From positions 1 to 30,556 of the forward strand of contig JAKTTS010000150.1 of the NCBI GenBank assembly GCA_030560485.1: 30,556 nucleotides of DNA, written 5' to 3'. Source of the stretch: Ascoidea tarda (nom. inval.) (lineage: Eukaryota > Ascomycota > Saccharomycetes > Ascoideales > Ascoideaceae). Numbering within the stretch: the first letter of the stretch is position 1; every line of letters starts with the position of its first letter. The notes beneath the pieces were generated by a model that did no database searches, had not been told where the DNA came from, and worked only from the letters and a program-made list of their open reading frames with translations. A program made the position numbers and the translations under genes. Shown in pieces: positions 1 through 9,723 of this stretch.

Positions 1-2088
1 GGCCCTACAGACGATGAGCAGTTGTTTGACATCCTCCCATCTTTTCAGATGCACCAGACCTTTATAAATTGTCCGCCAAAGCACTTTCCGACCGACAATG
101 CTGAGAATCATGATTCCATTCCTGATGTCAACAATAACAGTAACAGCACCACTACAAATGCCAATGCCAGCAGCATAGTTGTATTGCCAGATTACCACTC
201 AATCAACAACTCCCAGCCCAGAAGAGTTTCAAATGCCAGCTCAATTGATTCCACCAACTCAAGCACCTCTGTTGGCTCAACTGACTCAATCGACGTCCTT
301 GATTCCTCAATCGATTTCGATACCATTTTATCCTTAAAGAAATCAAACAATCCCTTTATCAAAATATCTGTAATCTTGTCGTCCCACTCCAAAAAAGTCA
401 TTGAATTCAACAGCAACTACATCCTATATGGCTACGTAATACTCGAAAATACCTCTCTAAAACCTATTACTTTTGACAACTTCTACATCTCCTTGGAAGG
501 CCATATCGTTATCCAAAAAACGTCTACCAAACTAATAACCAAAAACTTCCTTAAAATGGTAGATCTAAGTGGTTCCTGGTCCTATGGCTATATCAAGCCG
601 TCGCTAAATAAACTATCCTACTCCTTTGGTCTGTACCAATATAATACTAAAAACCCTCTCACTCATAAACTAGAAAACTATTACCTAGGTTTGCCCTCAA
701 ATAGAATCCTTTTGCCTTACACCAAATATAAAAAAAACTTCTTATTCAAATTCCCTTCTTCTTCTTTATTGGATAACTCTTGCCGTCATAGTATCCAATC
801 TCATTTATCTTTGCCTCCATCTTTTGGCATCAATAACCATCAAATCCCAAATTTTAATGATTTATCCCCAAATATTATATCAGGTATCGATTATATCGAT
901 AATCTTAACGGCACCTCCATCTTGACTAAAGATTACAACCATAACAATTGTATCTATTACTCAATCAATGCCAAATTGATTCAGTCTCCCTCAAATACAA
1001 AAAATGACTACTATAAACCTCCAACTACTCAAATCACTAAAAATTCACAATATTACCTAAGATTTATTCCCTCACCACCTTCTCCAACTACCAATTCAAT
1101 CTCAATTTTAAACTCCAATTTTAACACTTCAACCACTATTTCCCAATTGGAAAATTTTTACACCTCGCTATTAGAAGCAAAACAAAACATTCTTAAAATT
1201 ATCAACTATAATCAAAACGAAAACTCTTCTCTTAAAGACGACGCTTTAGTTGCTCAAAAGGAATTGGAACTATCTCAATTGAAATATCTAGATTTCTTTC
1301 ATAACCACAACGCCAATGAAGAAAACCCATACTATCCTTATCCTACTACTAATGCGTCTAATGTCGAAGAAAAATCCTACTACACCACATCTGAGGTTGA
1401 AGTTCAAATTCCGATTAAATTGTTTCCAAGAAACTCGATTAAATTATCAAAAACACAAATCAACTCAATTAATGCTAGGATTAAATTGCCAAACTACCAT
1501 CTACCTTATATCTATCCCAAAATTCTTCACAAGAATAAGCAATATAGATATGACATTTCAGATCCAGCAAAAAACACAAAGAACTTTGAATTTTTTTTAA
1601 ATTTTCCGAAAGAGTTGATGAAATTTCCCAAAATCGAAAAAATAAATTTAAATTTAGTTGCATTAACCATATCATCATTAAAATCTGTCCCAATTAGCTT
1701 TTCCCCTTCGATTTTCATGAACTCGTATTTCGACTCGTATTCAACCAAAATTCAAAAATTTCACAACGAATTAAACCATTCAATCATCGAAAAATTGCCA
1801 TCGGATATTCTTTACTTTGTTGAAGCACTAAGAAAAATCAAAGTTGAAAGGGATATTTTTCCTATTTTCACTACCGAAAATTTCGAATCCTCAATTGAAC
1901 AAGACAATAATCAACTCAAATGTTCAATCAACTGGGACTTTAAGAAAAATATACCAAATCATAAGACTATTGTCCCCAGTTTTCAAACTTGCCTTGTTAG
2001 CAGATTATACTATGTTGAAGCAAATCTTATTTTTGATAATAAGATGTCAATAAAAGTTCCTATTCCTGTTACTGTTTGTGCTTTTTAA
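1..2088 (+). CDS. BUL1: BUL1/BUL2-like Rsp5 ubiquitin-ligase adaptor, 5' truncated by the window edge
   Basis: The frame is open from base 1 (residues GPTDDEQLFDILPSFQMHQ) to a TAA at 2086-2088, so the start codon lies left of the window and about 695 C-terminal residues are present. Bul proteins are alpha-arrestin-related adaptors that bring plasma-membrane permeases to the Rsp5 HECT ubiquitin ligase. Supporting features are the ILPSFQMH segment near the start, the arrestin-like beta-rich middle (VILENTSLKPITFDNFYISL, then LGLPSNRILLPYTKYKKNFL), and the C-terminal block VPSFQTCLVSRLYYVEANL near residues 660-680, which resembles the Bul1 C-terminal domain. A Ser/Asn/Thr-rich stretch (about residues 30-95) is probably disordered. 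No PPxY motif that would bind Rsp5 WW domains is visible here; it may lie in the missing N-terminus. BUL1 versus BUL2 cannot be separated. The family call comes from remembered motifs, not from an alignment. Confidence 0.68.
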   Translation, partial: GPTDDEQLFDILPSFQMHQTFINCPPKHFPTDNAENHDSIPDVNNNSNSTTTNANASSIVVLPDYHSINNSQPRRVSNASSIDSTNSSTSVGSTDSIDVLDSSIDFDTILSLKKSNNPFIKISVILSSHSKKVIEFNSNYILYGYVILENTSLKPITFDNFYISLEGHIVIQKTSTKLITKNFLKMVDLSGSWSYGYIKPSLNKLSYSFGLYQYNTKNPLTHKLENYYLGLPSNRILLPYTKYKKNFLFKFPSSSLLDNSCRHSIQSHLSLPPSFGINNHQIPNFNDLSPNIISGIDYIDNLNGTSILTKDYNHNNCIYYSINAKLIQSPSNTKNDYYKPPTTQITKNSQYYLRFIPSPPSPTTNSISILNSNFNTSTTISQLENFYTSLLEAKQNILKIINYNQNENSSLKDDALVAQKELELSQLKYLDFFHNHNANEENPYYPYPTTNASNVEEKSYYTTSEVEVQIPIKLFPRNSIKLSKTQINSINARIKLPNYHLPYIYPKILHKNKQYRYDISDPAKNTKNFEFFLNFPKELMKFPKIEKINLNLVALTISSLKSVPISFSPSIFMNSYFDSYSTKIQKFHNELNHSIIEKLPSDILYFVEALRKIKVERDIFPIFTTENFESSIEQDNNQLKCSINWDFKKNIPNHKTIVPSFQTCLVSRLYYVEANLIFDNKMSIKVPIPVTVCAF

Positions 2089-2102
2089 GAATTTTATTCC
2101 AA

Positions 2103-2156
2103 TATTTTGAGTATTTTGAGTATTTTGAGTATTTTGAGTATTTTGAATATTTTAAA
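2103..2156. repeat. Six tandem 9-bp units just after the BUL1-like stop
   Basis: The unit TATTTTGAG occurs four times, followed by TATTTTGAA and TATTTTAAA. The array begins 14 bp after the stop codon and is followed near 2244-2287 by a run of TTATCA-type units. It lies in the presumed 3' UTR; T-rich and TTTTGA repeats there could affect 3'-end formation, but that is inference. Confidence 0.9.
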
Positions 2157-2255
2157 TATCTTTTATTATGTGTTTTGTTTTATAAATTTTTTTCAAACCC
2201 TATAGCTTTTTCAAAACCTATTATTTTTTCTCTTTTTTTTTCCTTATTCTTATTC

Positions 2256-2287
<32 letters not shown>

Positions 2288-3869
2288 GTTTTTTGTATTA
2301 TACTAATGTTTCAAATCTATTTATAAATAAAAAGTTATTTATCGTGGTTATTGAAATTTTGAGTTTTACAAGCTGTTTTATAAGGTGGGTTTTTTTTGTA
2401 TTTATTTGCTTTTTAGACTTTCTTTGTCTATTTCCTTGTTCTGTGCTAGCACCGATTCTTTTGAAATTTTAATAAAAAAAATAAGTAAATGGGTAAAACC
2501 ATGAGTCAAAAATAGAAATAATAATAAGAACTCAAACAAGAATGAAATTTGAATCTTGGATGATACGTCTGGGAAATTTCTGAAAATTTTGTGGAAATTT
2601 TGTAGAAAATTTAAAATCTTTTTTCTAACATTTCTTCTTCTTTAAAGCATACATTTGCACTTGAAAACCTGAAGGAAAATTCCAAAAGCGAAAAACTTTC
2701 TGTTGTGTTTTGCTTTTTTGTTTGGCATTTGTGGGTTTAGCAACAGAAAAGATCAGCCTGCCCAAATCATTTTCTCGTTTTCAATTGTTTAACGTGCATT
2801 TGCTAGACTGACCATAATCCACTGGGAGCCATTTTGGTAGCAAGTGAGTTGTATGAGCTAAACCGACAGCCAAATAGGCTGTTCTCGCCTCTGCAAAGAG
2901 GTTGCAATTGAGTTTAGTCGCCAGCTGCCCATCATCCAACGCTAGCACCAGGCTGGACAAGTCTGGTTAAAGCTCTTGAGCAACACCGGAAGGAGCTGAA
3001 AGAGAGGCAACCACCATCAACCACACCTTCTCCAGCTGCCTCTCGCACCTCCTCTAACTGGTGCACAGACCGGTGGAGCCCTGCTCCTGGCGTGCTGCCT
3101 ATTGTTCTGTGGTGCTGTTTTGTCCTCAGACATAGCAGACACAGCAGATCCAGCAGCCAGCGTTTGCTCTTCCTCCTCCTCCTCTTGCTCTTGCTCTTGC
3201 TCTCCTTCTTCTTCTTCTCCTTCTTCTTCTTCCCCTTCACACTTTGCCTCCACCATCACATCTTCCGATCCCATACATTTTCCGCGTCCAGGCCTGTCCA
3301 CAATAGCGACGCACGTCTGCCTGGCTGCTACCAGACCGCATTGCCTGCTGGCGCGTCTCCAGCCCGCTGCGCCAAAACACGCTCCAACCAGGCCCGCGCA
3401 CACAGTCAGCCAATGAGCGCGGTGCAGGGTCGATTAGAGCTCGAGTGCGTCACAACCACAACGGCGCTCCAGAAGGTGGGACTGACCCGTAACAATCTGC
3501 ATAAAACCATAAGCGTGCAGGTCTGAGAGTGCAAGTCAAGTCAAGTCTTATTTGGAAAGAGAATGATAGCTGTGATTGGAATTGGAGAGTTAGTGAGTTA
3601 GTGAGTTAGTGAGGTGAGCTACAGCTGAAGCAAAACAATTGCTACCAACAGAGTTGGGCAGAGCTGGAGCTGCTAGCCAGTCTCGTTAAGAGTGATTTGG
3701 GCTTAGGCTTTTTTTGGTTCAGGAATTGCATCTGTATAGCACAAAAAAACAATATATAAGTCATTTATCCACCTCTACTTTTTCTCTTTCTATCCTCCAG
3801 TACAATCCTCTATCTCATTGCGATCCATCCTACACAACGCAAATATTCATATTCGTATTCTCCAAGACA
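2157..3869. other. Long intergenic region with a GC-rich block, upstream of the 70-residue protein gene
   Basis: I see no convincing gene. Up to about 2700 the DNA is AT-rich. From about 2740 to 3530 it becomes much richer in G and C, with many CAGC and GCTG words, then a pyrimidine run (about 3165-3240) of CTC, CTT and CTTG units. The several overlapping open frames across 2930-3530 on both strands are low-complexity by-products of that run. Near 3586-3615 an 8-bp GAGTTAGT unit repeats about three times, next to a CAAGT repeat at 3531-3546. This is probably a long regulated promoter. Confidence 0.6.
3753..3760 (+). promoter_or_regulatory. Probable TATA box of the 70-residue protein gene
   Basis: TATATAAG fits the yeast consensus TATAWAWR. 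It lies 110 bp upstream of the ATG at 3870 and is followed by a pyrimidine-rich stretch (about 3770-3800) typical of yeast transcription start regions. In yeasts such TATA boxes are commoner on strongly regulated or stress-responsive genes. Confidence 0.6.
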
Positions 3870-4175
3870 ATGTCTGCTCCAGCTACTGTATGTCATGCTC
3901 CAGCTGCTCTTGCTCTAGCTATTGTTTTTGCTTCTCCATCATTCTAGAATGTCCACTAACTTTCTCTTTCTTTCTTATAGGAAACAAAACCAGTTGAAAC
4001 CCCAGCTGCTCCTGCTCCTGCTCCTGCTGTAGAAACAGTACCTGCAGAGCCTGCTGTTCCAACCGAAGAGTCTGCTAAACCAGCCGAAGATGCCCCCAAA
4101 GACGCTTCAAAAAAACCAAACCCATTAAAGAAATTGATTGCCAAATTAAAGGGTGTATTTTCAAAATCTAAATAA
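3870..4175 (+). CDS. 70-residue Pro/Ala/Glu-rich protein with a Lys-rich C-terminal helix, one intron
   Basis: Exons are 3870-3887 (MSAPAT) and 3981-4175. The donor is GTATGT at 3888, a branch-like CACTAAC lies at 3954-3960 and the acceptor is TATAG at 3980. Joining them is phase 0 and gives 70 residues. The middle is disordered Pro/Ala/Glu/Val sequence (PAAPAPAPAVETVPAEPAVP). The end, PLKKLIAKLKGVFSKSK, can form a basic amphipathic helix that might bind membrane or nucleic acid. There is no signal peptide or clear membrane segment. The intron after only six codons resembles the placement seen in some highly expressed yeast genes. I do not recognise the family and assign no function. The long spacer and consensus TATA box suggest strong regulation. 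The clean splice signals make the gene credible. Confidence 0.8.
3888..3980 (+). other. Spliceosomal intron (93 nt) in the 70-residue protein gene
   Basis: Donor GTATGT at 3888-3893, branch-like CACTAAC at 3954-3960, then a pyrimidine tract and acceptor TATAG ending at 3980. The branch-to-acceptor distance is about 20 nt. Removing it restores one open frame. Confidence 0.88.
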
Positions 4176-5223
4176 ACAAGATGCTACTGACCATAACTAA
4201 AAATCAATCCTACAACTACCTAGAATCTTTTTATTTTACAACTACTGACTGTTTTTAATCCAAGTTTTTTTTCTCTCTATTTCTCTTTATTTTTAGATGG
4301 GTGCATTTTTTTAATGTTTATTTATCTTTATCTTTTTATCTTCTATATTTTACTTTTTCATATATTCATTTAATAATTAATGATTAATAATTTATTTTCT
4401 TCCTTACGTATTTAGATGCCATTGCATTCTTGCTAATTAATCCTTTTAAGTTAGCAGATTAGTACTGCGATAAGGTCATATTTTAATTGCCCACACTAAC
4501 TTCAAAATAATGATCATTCAATACCATTAAGCTTGTAAATTTTCCACTTCTAATTTTATTGACTCATATTCCCTGATAATCCCATTTCCTAACAACCTCC
4601 TAAGAGTCTAATCTCTTACAACTGCCCCCGGTATTATAATTTGATCCACATTGTAATAATTACTCTTTCTTTCTTTTTATTATTCCTACACAATTCAATC
4701 TAAAAGTAAGTAGAAAGAAATCTCTTTATTTTTTGTTCTCATAGTTTTGTCATTTTATTATTATCATCTTAGGTTTGTTTCCGACTCTGGCTCAATTCCT
4801 CAATTTGATCTTTCTTTTTTTATCTTTTTTTATATCTTTTTTTGCCTTTTTGCTTTTAGTAACAATCTTTTCGTTAATTTCGACCATTTACAAATGCGTA
4901 AATGATACCCGTAAGCCACGCCGTTTCTTGTTCGTGATAACCGTTCATATTTCGCCATTCCGTTCCGTCTTGCATCGATCGGTTTGGTATACGTTAGAAA
5001 GGAGCGGTTTTTTTTTGTGCGGATTATATAATATTTCATTTTCCATTTTTTGATTTTCCATTGGACTAAATTTTTCCTTCTTTTTACAATTTGATTATAA
5101 TCTCGATTCGATTATTGATATAAACAAGAGCTGAAGTTAATAAAAAAAAGCAAAATAAAAGAAAAAAAAATAAAAAAAAAATAAAATAACAAAAGAACTA
5201 TTTCTCAATACTCCGACCCTGAC
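4176..5223. other. AT-rich intergenic region before RSM23
   Basis: No gene is supported. The DNA is AT-rich with T-runs, then A-runs just before RSM23 (about 5140-5200). A less AT-rich island near 4885-5005 contains several CG dinucleotides (CCGTAAGCC, TCGATCGG). The open frames across it encode hydrophobic or low-complexity peptides and look spurious. Confidence 0.6.
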
Positions 5224-6804
5224 ATGTTAAGATTTTCTTCAGCTTCAATAAGGATCCCTTATAAATATTCCCACTTAACTTTATTATTCTCAAATTTCTC
5301 TTCTTCCTCAATCACTTTTAATGATAAAAGCAAAAAAAAACTTCAGCTCAGTTTCTCTAAAAAAAAAGTAGAAAAATCTACAAGATATAGCGCAACCAAA
5401 AGAAGTGCAAATGGTGAAACTAACTTGACCTTTAAAGAATACGTAGCCCAAAAAAAATTTCAAACGAAAGGTACTAATCCTGACGATATTCCTTTATTCA
5501 ATCTACACCATTTTAAAAATCTCAACAATGGAATATTTCATAAAAGTAATCAAACAAAAATCCAAAAACCAAAAACTAAAAATTCCTCCGCTAATTCATC
5601 TGAATTAGATGAAAAATCAACTTCAAAATCAAAATCAAAGTCAAAACCAACATTAATTAATTTTGAAAGCCTTACTAAATCTGAATCAAAATTATTAAAA
5701 TTTTCCTCAGAGCTAACAAATACTCTAACTGATTCAGAACTCTTGAAAAATATTCATTATAAAGAATTATTCAACTCACCTATTCAACTCTTTTCAAAGA
5801 ATGACTCTCAAACTGTTCTAAAAACTGTTCAAGATTCCCTTGATTCCCCCTCAATTCAAAATAGATTGATTTTACTAGGCGAAAAGGGTTTAGGCAAATC
5901 AACCTTGTTATCTCAGGTTTTCGCTTATGCTATCTCAAATAACAGTGTCATCCTCCCAATTTCAAAACCAGAACCGTTAATTCAAGGTGATTCTGATTAT
6001 AATTATATCAAAGATAGAAAATTTTATTCTCAGCCAATGTACCTTAAAAAATTCTTTAGAAAAATTCTTAAAATTAACCGTTATTCCGAAATATTTCAAA
6101 AAATTATATTATCCAATGATTACTTACTAGGTGATGCTGTAAAATTCGGTCAGTTTGTTAAATTTCCAACAGGAAAGGCAAATCTTTTGCAATTGATAGA
6201 ATTTGCTGCTTCAGCAAAAATCTCAGCTCTTGATAGATATAAAGCCTTTGAAGCCCTCATAAATGAACTAAATAATCAAGAACAGTTCCCTGTTTTCATT
6301 CTTGTTGACAACTTCAATTATATAACAAACAATCCGATAACAATGTACAGATCTCCTGACAATGTTCCACTTAAATTCACTGAATTCCAACTTGGCAGTT
6401 TCTTGAAAGATTACATTTCTGGAGACAAATCATTCCCCAAAGGTGGTGTCTTTTTAGCTACATCCTCCGATTACCAAACTACCCAAACTCTCTCTGTTGG
6501 TTTAGATTTACAACAAAACGATCCATATGCATCCAAAAAAGACTTTGACCCTGAGTGGGCTGAAATCTTAAGAGGAAATGGAGGTATCAAACCCTACAAT
6601 CTTAAAGGATTCTCATATAATGAAACTTTAATGTTTACGTCTAATTATTATCAAAATGATCTTGTTATAGCAGCTGAAAAATTCCGTTATGATTTTGGTA
6701 ATGATGATGCTGAAAAAATTCAAAAAATTGCTTCTCTGAAACACTTTTCAACCAATGGAAATCCTGGAGAGTTAAATAGAAGTTTACATTTGCGTTACTT
6801 TTAA
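5224..6804 (+). CDS. RSM23: Mitochondrial small-subunit ribosomal protein mS29 (Rsm23/DAP3 family)
   Basis: This 526-residue protein matches mS29, the GTP-binding protein in the head of the mitochondrial small ribosomal subunit (Rsm23 in yeast, DAP3 in animals). The P-loop GEKGLGKST is at residues 219-227, after RLILL. A Walker B-like strand FILVDNFNYI is at about 358-367. Other family-like segments are FLKDYISGDKSFPKGGVFLA (about 393-412) and the C-terminal NGNPGELNRSLHLRYF. The first about 60 residues are rich in Ser, Arg, Lys and hydrophobics with few acids, fitting a mitochondrial presequence. Residues 105-145 are low-complexity Ser/Lys. The ATG at 5224 is the first in frame and gives that presequence. 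The gene is convergent with the leucine-rich-repeat gene. Confidence 0.92.
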   Translation: MLRFSSASIRIPYKYSHLTLLFSNFSSSSITFNDKSKKKLQLSFSKKKVEKSTRYSATKRSANGETNLTFKEYVAQKKFQTKGTNPDDIPLFNLHHFKNLNNGIFHKSNQTKIQKPKTKNSSANSSELDEKSTSKSKSKSKPTLINFESLTKSESKLLKFSSELTNTLTDSELLKNIHYKELFNSPIQLFSKNDSQTVLKTVQDSLDSPSIQNRLILLGEKGLGKSTLLSQVFAYAISNNSVILPISKPEPLIQGDSDYNYIKDRKFYSQPMYLKKFFRKILKINRYSEIFQKIILSNDYLLGDAVKFGQFVKFPTGKANLLQLIEFAASAKISALDRYKAFEALINELNNQEQFPVFILVDNFNYITNNPITMYRSPDNVPLKFTEFQLGSFLKDYISGDKSFPKGGVFLATSSDYQTTQTLSVGLDLQQNDPYASKKDFDPEWAEILRGNGGIKPYNLKGFSYNETLMFTSNYYQNDLVIAAEKFRYDFGNDDAEKIQKIASLKHFSTNGNPGELNRSLHLRYF

Positions 6805-7635
6805 AAAAAAAAGTTATTTTTTTGCGAATAAGCTCTTTTTTTTATTTGATTTAGTGTATTAATCATTGTAAATAAATATTCAGTTTTGGAAATAATCTAC
6901 ACTTCTCTCACCTCCAGTTGTTTTATCTAAAAAACCAGCTTTCCTGTAACGTAGTTAAAGAAAGCTTCACACAAAAAAAGTCTGATAGGCAATAGTAACG
7001 ATTATCATCGAGTATAAAGAGAATGGTTATCTCAGGCGGAAATTCCTACAGAAAATAATTAACTGAGCTTAAAAAAGATTTCAAATTGCAAGTTGTGATT
7101 TAAGAGTAAGCTGAAATTAATAGATAAACTCATTCTAGACAAAAATTCCTCATAATCTTCATTTTAGATTCATTATCAGGAAACCGCTGTTAACGTATTG
7201 TGAGTAGTGCTGTTTTCTTGTTTATATTGCAATTCCTTTATCATTTTTGTTTAAAATGGCTTAACAATCGACTCATTCTGGTTCCTTTTGTAGGATTAGG
7301 TATTATTTGAATTTTGTTGAATCCTTTATTGAATCTTTTATCGGTTTTTTTCTGGGTTATTTCAGAATATTATCAAATTGCAAATATTCTTGATTCTATG
7401 GAATTTAGAAAACTTTGAAATTAAAAAAAAATAATTTCTTTCTACATTATGAAAAGAAAATTATAGTAACATTATTTTTATTTTTATTTAACATTAAAAA
7501 AACAAAAGTATCTAAAAACATTTGAATCAGAAAAAATTAAGAAAATACAAGAAAATACAAGAAAATACAGCACATTTAAAACAAAAACTATAAAACTATA
7601 TTTTTCTGTACCAAAATTTATTAAAGGTCTCTGTT
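6805..7635. other. AT-rich spacer between two convergent genes
   Basis: It lies between the 3' ends of RSM23 and the leucine-rich-repeat gene. I see no gene. A 10-bp GAAAATACA(A/G) unit occurs three times at 7541-7570 near the 3' end of the minus-strand gene. At about 830 bp it is longer than most convergent spacers here, so a small noncoding RNA cannot be excluded. Confidence 0.6.
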
Positions 7636-9540
7636 TTAAACGGAAAGTTCAAATCTAGAACATGGCAAAAATGGTGTTTCTTTTGCTGTGGTAGTAGTTG
7701 ATCTTAGTTTAATTTTTAAATGTGACAAACTTTTCAATTCTTTTATGTTTTTTAAAGCTTTGTGATTGCTTTCTGATAGTCTTATTTGTGACAAAGACTT
7801 TAATTTTCTCAAATATTCAATGTTTTTAACATTTGTATATGATAAGTTTATTTCACGCAACTTTGTGAGCTTTTGGAGATTTTTTAATCGCTTGATATTA
7901 TTGTTTGATAAATCTATAAGGTCCAAGTTTTTTAATGATGAGAGATTTTGAATTTTTTTAACATGGTTACTTGAAAAGCCCAAAAAGGTTAGTTTCTTTA
8001 GCTTTTCCAAATTTTCAATAGTGTTGATAAAGTTCTCTGCTAGGTCTAAAGTTTCCAACTTTGTTAGTTTTTGCAAATTTTTAATTTTGCTGATAGAATT
8101 ATCAGATAAATCCAAATGTTGTAGGTTTTTTAATTCATTCAAATTTTCAATTTTCTTTAATTTTGTTTGGCTTAAAGATAGAACTTTCAATTGATTTAAT
8201 TTTGATAAGTTTCGGATTTTTTCAATCCTGTTATCAGATAGATATAATCTACGCAAACTTTGTAGGTGATCCAAGTTTTCTAGTTTAGAAATTCCATTAC
8301 TGGAAAGGTCTAGCATGGACAAATTAGTTAAATTATCTAGATTTTCTATTTTTTCAAGCACATTAAAAGACAAGTCTAGTATAATTAGGCGTCTTTGGTC
8401 CAAGTTTTCAATTTGAGAAATTCTATTTTTTGATAAATCTAATTTTATCAAATTTGATAATTTATCGATATTTTCAATATTTTTTATTAAATTGTTTGCT
8501 AAATTCAAAGATACCAAGCTGGTCAATTTGTTTAGATTTTTGATTTTATTGATTTTATTATGTTCCAAGTTTAGTATAATCAAATTTTTTAGTGAAGATA
8601 AGTTTTCAATTTCGCTAATGAAGTTACCATTTAAAGATAATTGTTTCAAGTTATATAAGCTTGACAATTTTTCAATTTTGACAATATTACAGTAAGATAA
8701 TTTTAGTGAAGAGAGATTGGTTAAGTGGGAAAGATTTTGTATTTTTCGAATATAATTGAAGGATAAGTTTAAATTGATTAAATTTGTTGATTTTGACAAA
8801 TGATCAATTTTAGTAATTTTGTTGTGTGTCAAGTTTAAAGTTGATAAACCAGGGCAATCAGATAAAAATTGCATTGAGTCGATGAGCTTATTTTTAACGT
8901 TGAAATGTTTATAGTTGAATAAAGAGTTGGCTGATGAATTTTGGGAAGTGTTGTTTTGGGATATATTAGATATATTAGACATATTGTTGGAATTGGGCAA
9001 TTGCAAAGTATGGTTTATAATTGAGGAGGCTTTCTGATGAATATCTAAACATAACAATTTCTGCTGTTCAAGGGTGTTGTATGAGTTGGAATCGTAAAAG
9101 TAAATTGCAAAACTAATTTTTTTTAGAAACTTGAATGGTTTAGTTATTGGATCATGATGAATTTTTTCAAAAGTTTGGTCTAGTAAAAGAATTTCTATTT
9201 TCAAATGAATGAGGAAATGGGCTAAATATTGTTCAAATAAGTAAAGATGAGAAAAGTTTATTCTTAAACAATTGTTATTAATATCTGTGGGCTTTTGGTG
9301 TAATTCAGTAAGGATTGCTTTTTTAAAAGTGAGATTTAAAGCCGAGTATTTGAGCAATTGATCGGTAGAAGAAACAAAGAGAAACAATTTAGGGAATTGT
9401 AGTCTTGATAATATGGATTCAATAATGTGAGAAGGTAAGATGGATAGAATGTTTTTTGTTTTAAGGATTCCCAAATTATGTAATGTTTCAGTCTTTTCAG
9501 TGGTTTTAGAAGAAAAGATGTTTGAGAATTGGGATAACAT
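7636..9540 (-). CDS. SDS22-like leucine-rich-repeat protein (17-18 repeats) with a possible N-terminal F-box
   Basis: The protein has 634 residues and starts at the ATG at 9540. From about residue 230 to 610 it is an almost unbroken solenoid of 22-residue leucine-rich repeats of the SDS22 type (pattern LxxLxLxxNxIxxIxNLxxLxx). Repeats start near 232, 254, 276, 298, 320, 342, 364, 385, 407, 429, 451, 473, 495, 517, 539, 561 and 583, with a partial one at 605; a single unit has 21 residues. Yeast Sds22, a regulator of protein phosphatase 1, is much shorter (about 340 residues), so this is probably not its plain ortholog. Residues 34-80 (ILPSHIIESILSRLQFPKLF) resemble an F-box, which would make it a substrate receptor of an SCF ubiquitin ligase; this is tentative. 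Residues 180-205 are Ser/Asn-rich linker. It could otherwise be a lineage-specific PP1 regulator. Confidence 0.85.
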   Translation of the reverse strand: MLSQFSNIFSSKTTEKTETLHNLGILKTKNILSILPSHIIESILSRLQFPKLFLFVSSTDQLLKYSALNLTFKKAILTELHQKPTDINNNCLRINFSHLYLFEQYLAHFLIHLKIEILLLDQTFEKIHHDPITKPFKFLKKISFAIYFYDSNSYNTLEQQKLLCLDIHQKASSIINHTLQLPNSNNMSNISNISQNNTSQNSSANSLFNYKHFNVKNKLIDSMQFLSDCPGLSTLNLTHNKITKIDHLSKSTNLINLNLSFNYIRKIQNLSHLTNLSSLKLSYCNIVKIEKLSSLYNLKQLSLNGNFISEIENLSSLKNLIILNLEHNKINKIKNLNKLTSLVSLNLANNLIKNIENIDKLSNLIKLDLSKNRISQIENLDQRRLIILDLSFNVLEKIENLDNLTNLSMLDLSSNGISKLENLDHLQSLRRLYLSDNRIEKIRNLSKLNQLKVLSLSQTKLKKIENLNELKNLQHLDLSDNSISKIKNLQKLTKLETLDLAENFINTIENLEKLKKLTFLGFSSNHVKKIQNLSSLKNLDLIDLSNNNIKRLKNLQKLTKLREINLSYTNVKNIEYLRKLKSLSQIRLSESNHKALKNIKELKSLSHLKIKLRSTTTTAKETPFLPCSRFELSV

Positions 9541-9603
9541 TTAGATTATTTGATTTTTAGTTACAATTAAAAAAGTTGGTTGAGAGTGGGAGCAGATTTT
9601 GAT

Positions 9604-9723
9604 TGATAATAATGATAATAGAGATAATGATAATAGAGATAATGATAATAGAGATAATGATAATAGAGATAATGATAATAGAGATAATGATAATAGAGAT
9701 AATGATAATAGAGATAATGATAA
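9604..9723. repeat. 15-bp GATA-containing minisatellite upstream of the LRR gene
   Basis: The unit GATAATGATAATAGA repeats six times without change at 9623-9712, followed by a partial unit to 9723 and preceded by a diverged unit at 9604-9622. The array begins about 64 bp upstream of the LRR gene start and probably sits in its 5' UTR or core promoter. Each unit has several GATA words. The lack of variation among units suggests recent expansion or ongoing slippage. Confidence 0.93.

Noticed and set aside
2932-3526. Overlapping frames with Lys/Arg/Glu or Ser/Leu/Phe runs
   Set aside because: All derive from one pyrimidine-rich low-complexity tract read in different frames.
7636-9540. Calling the LRR gene SDS22
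   Set aside because: It has far more repeats and a long unrelated N-terminal part. Repeat type alone does not show orthology.
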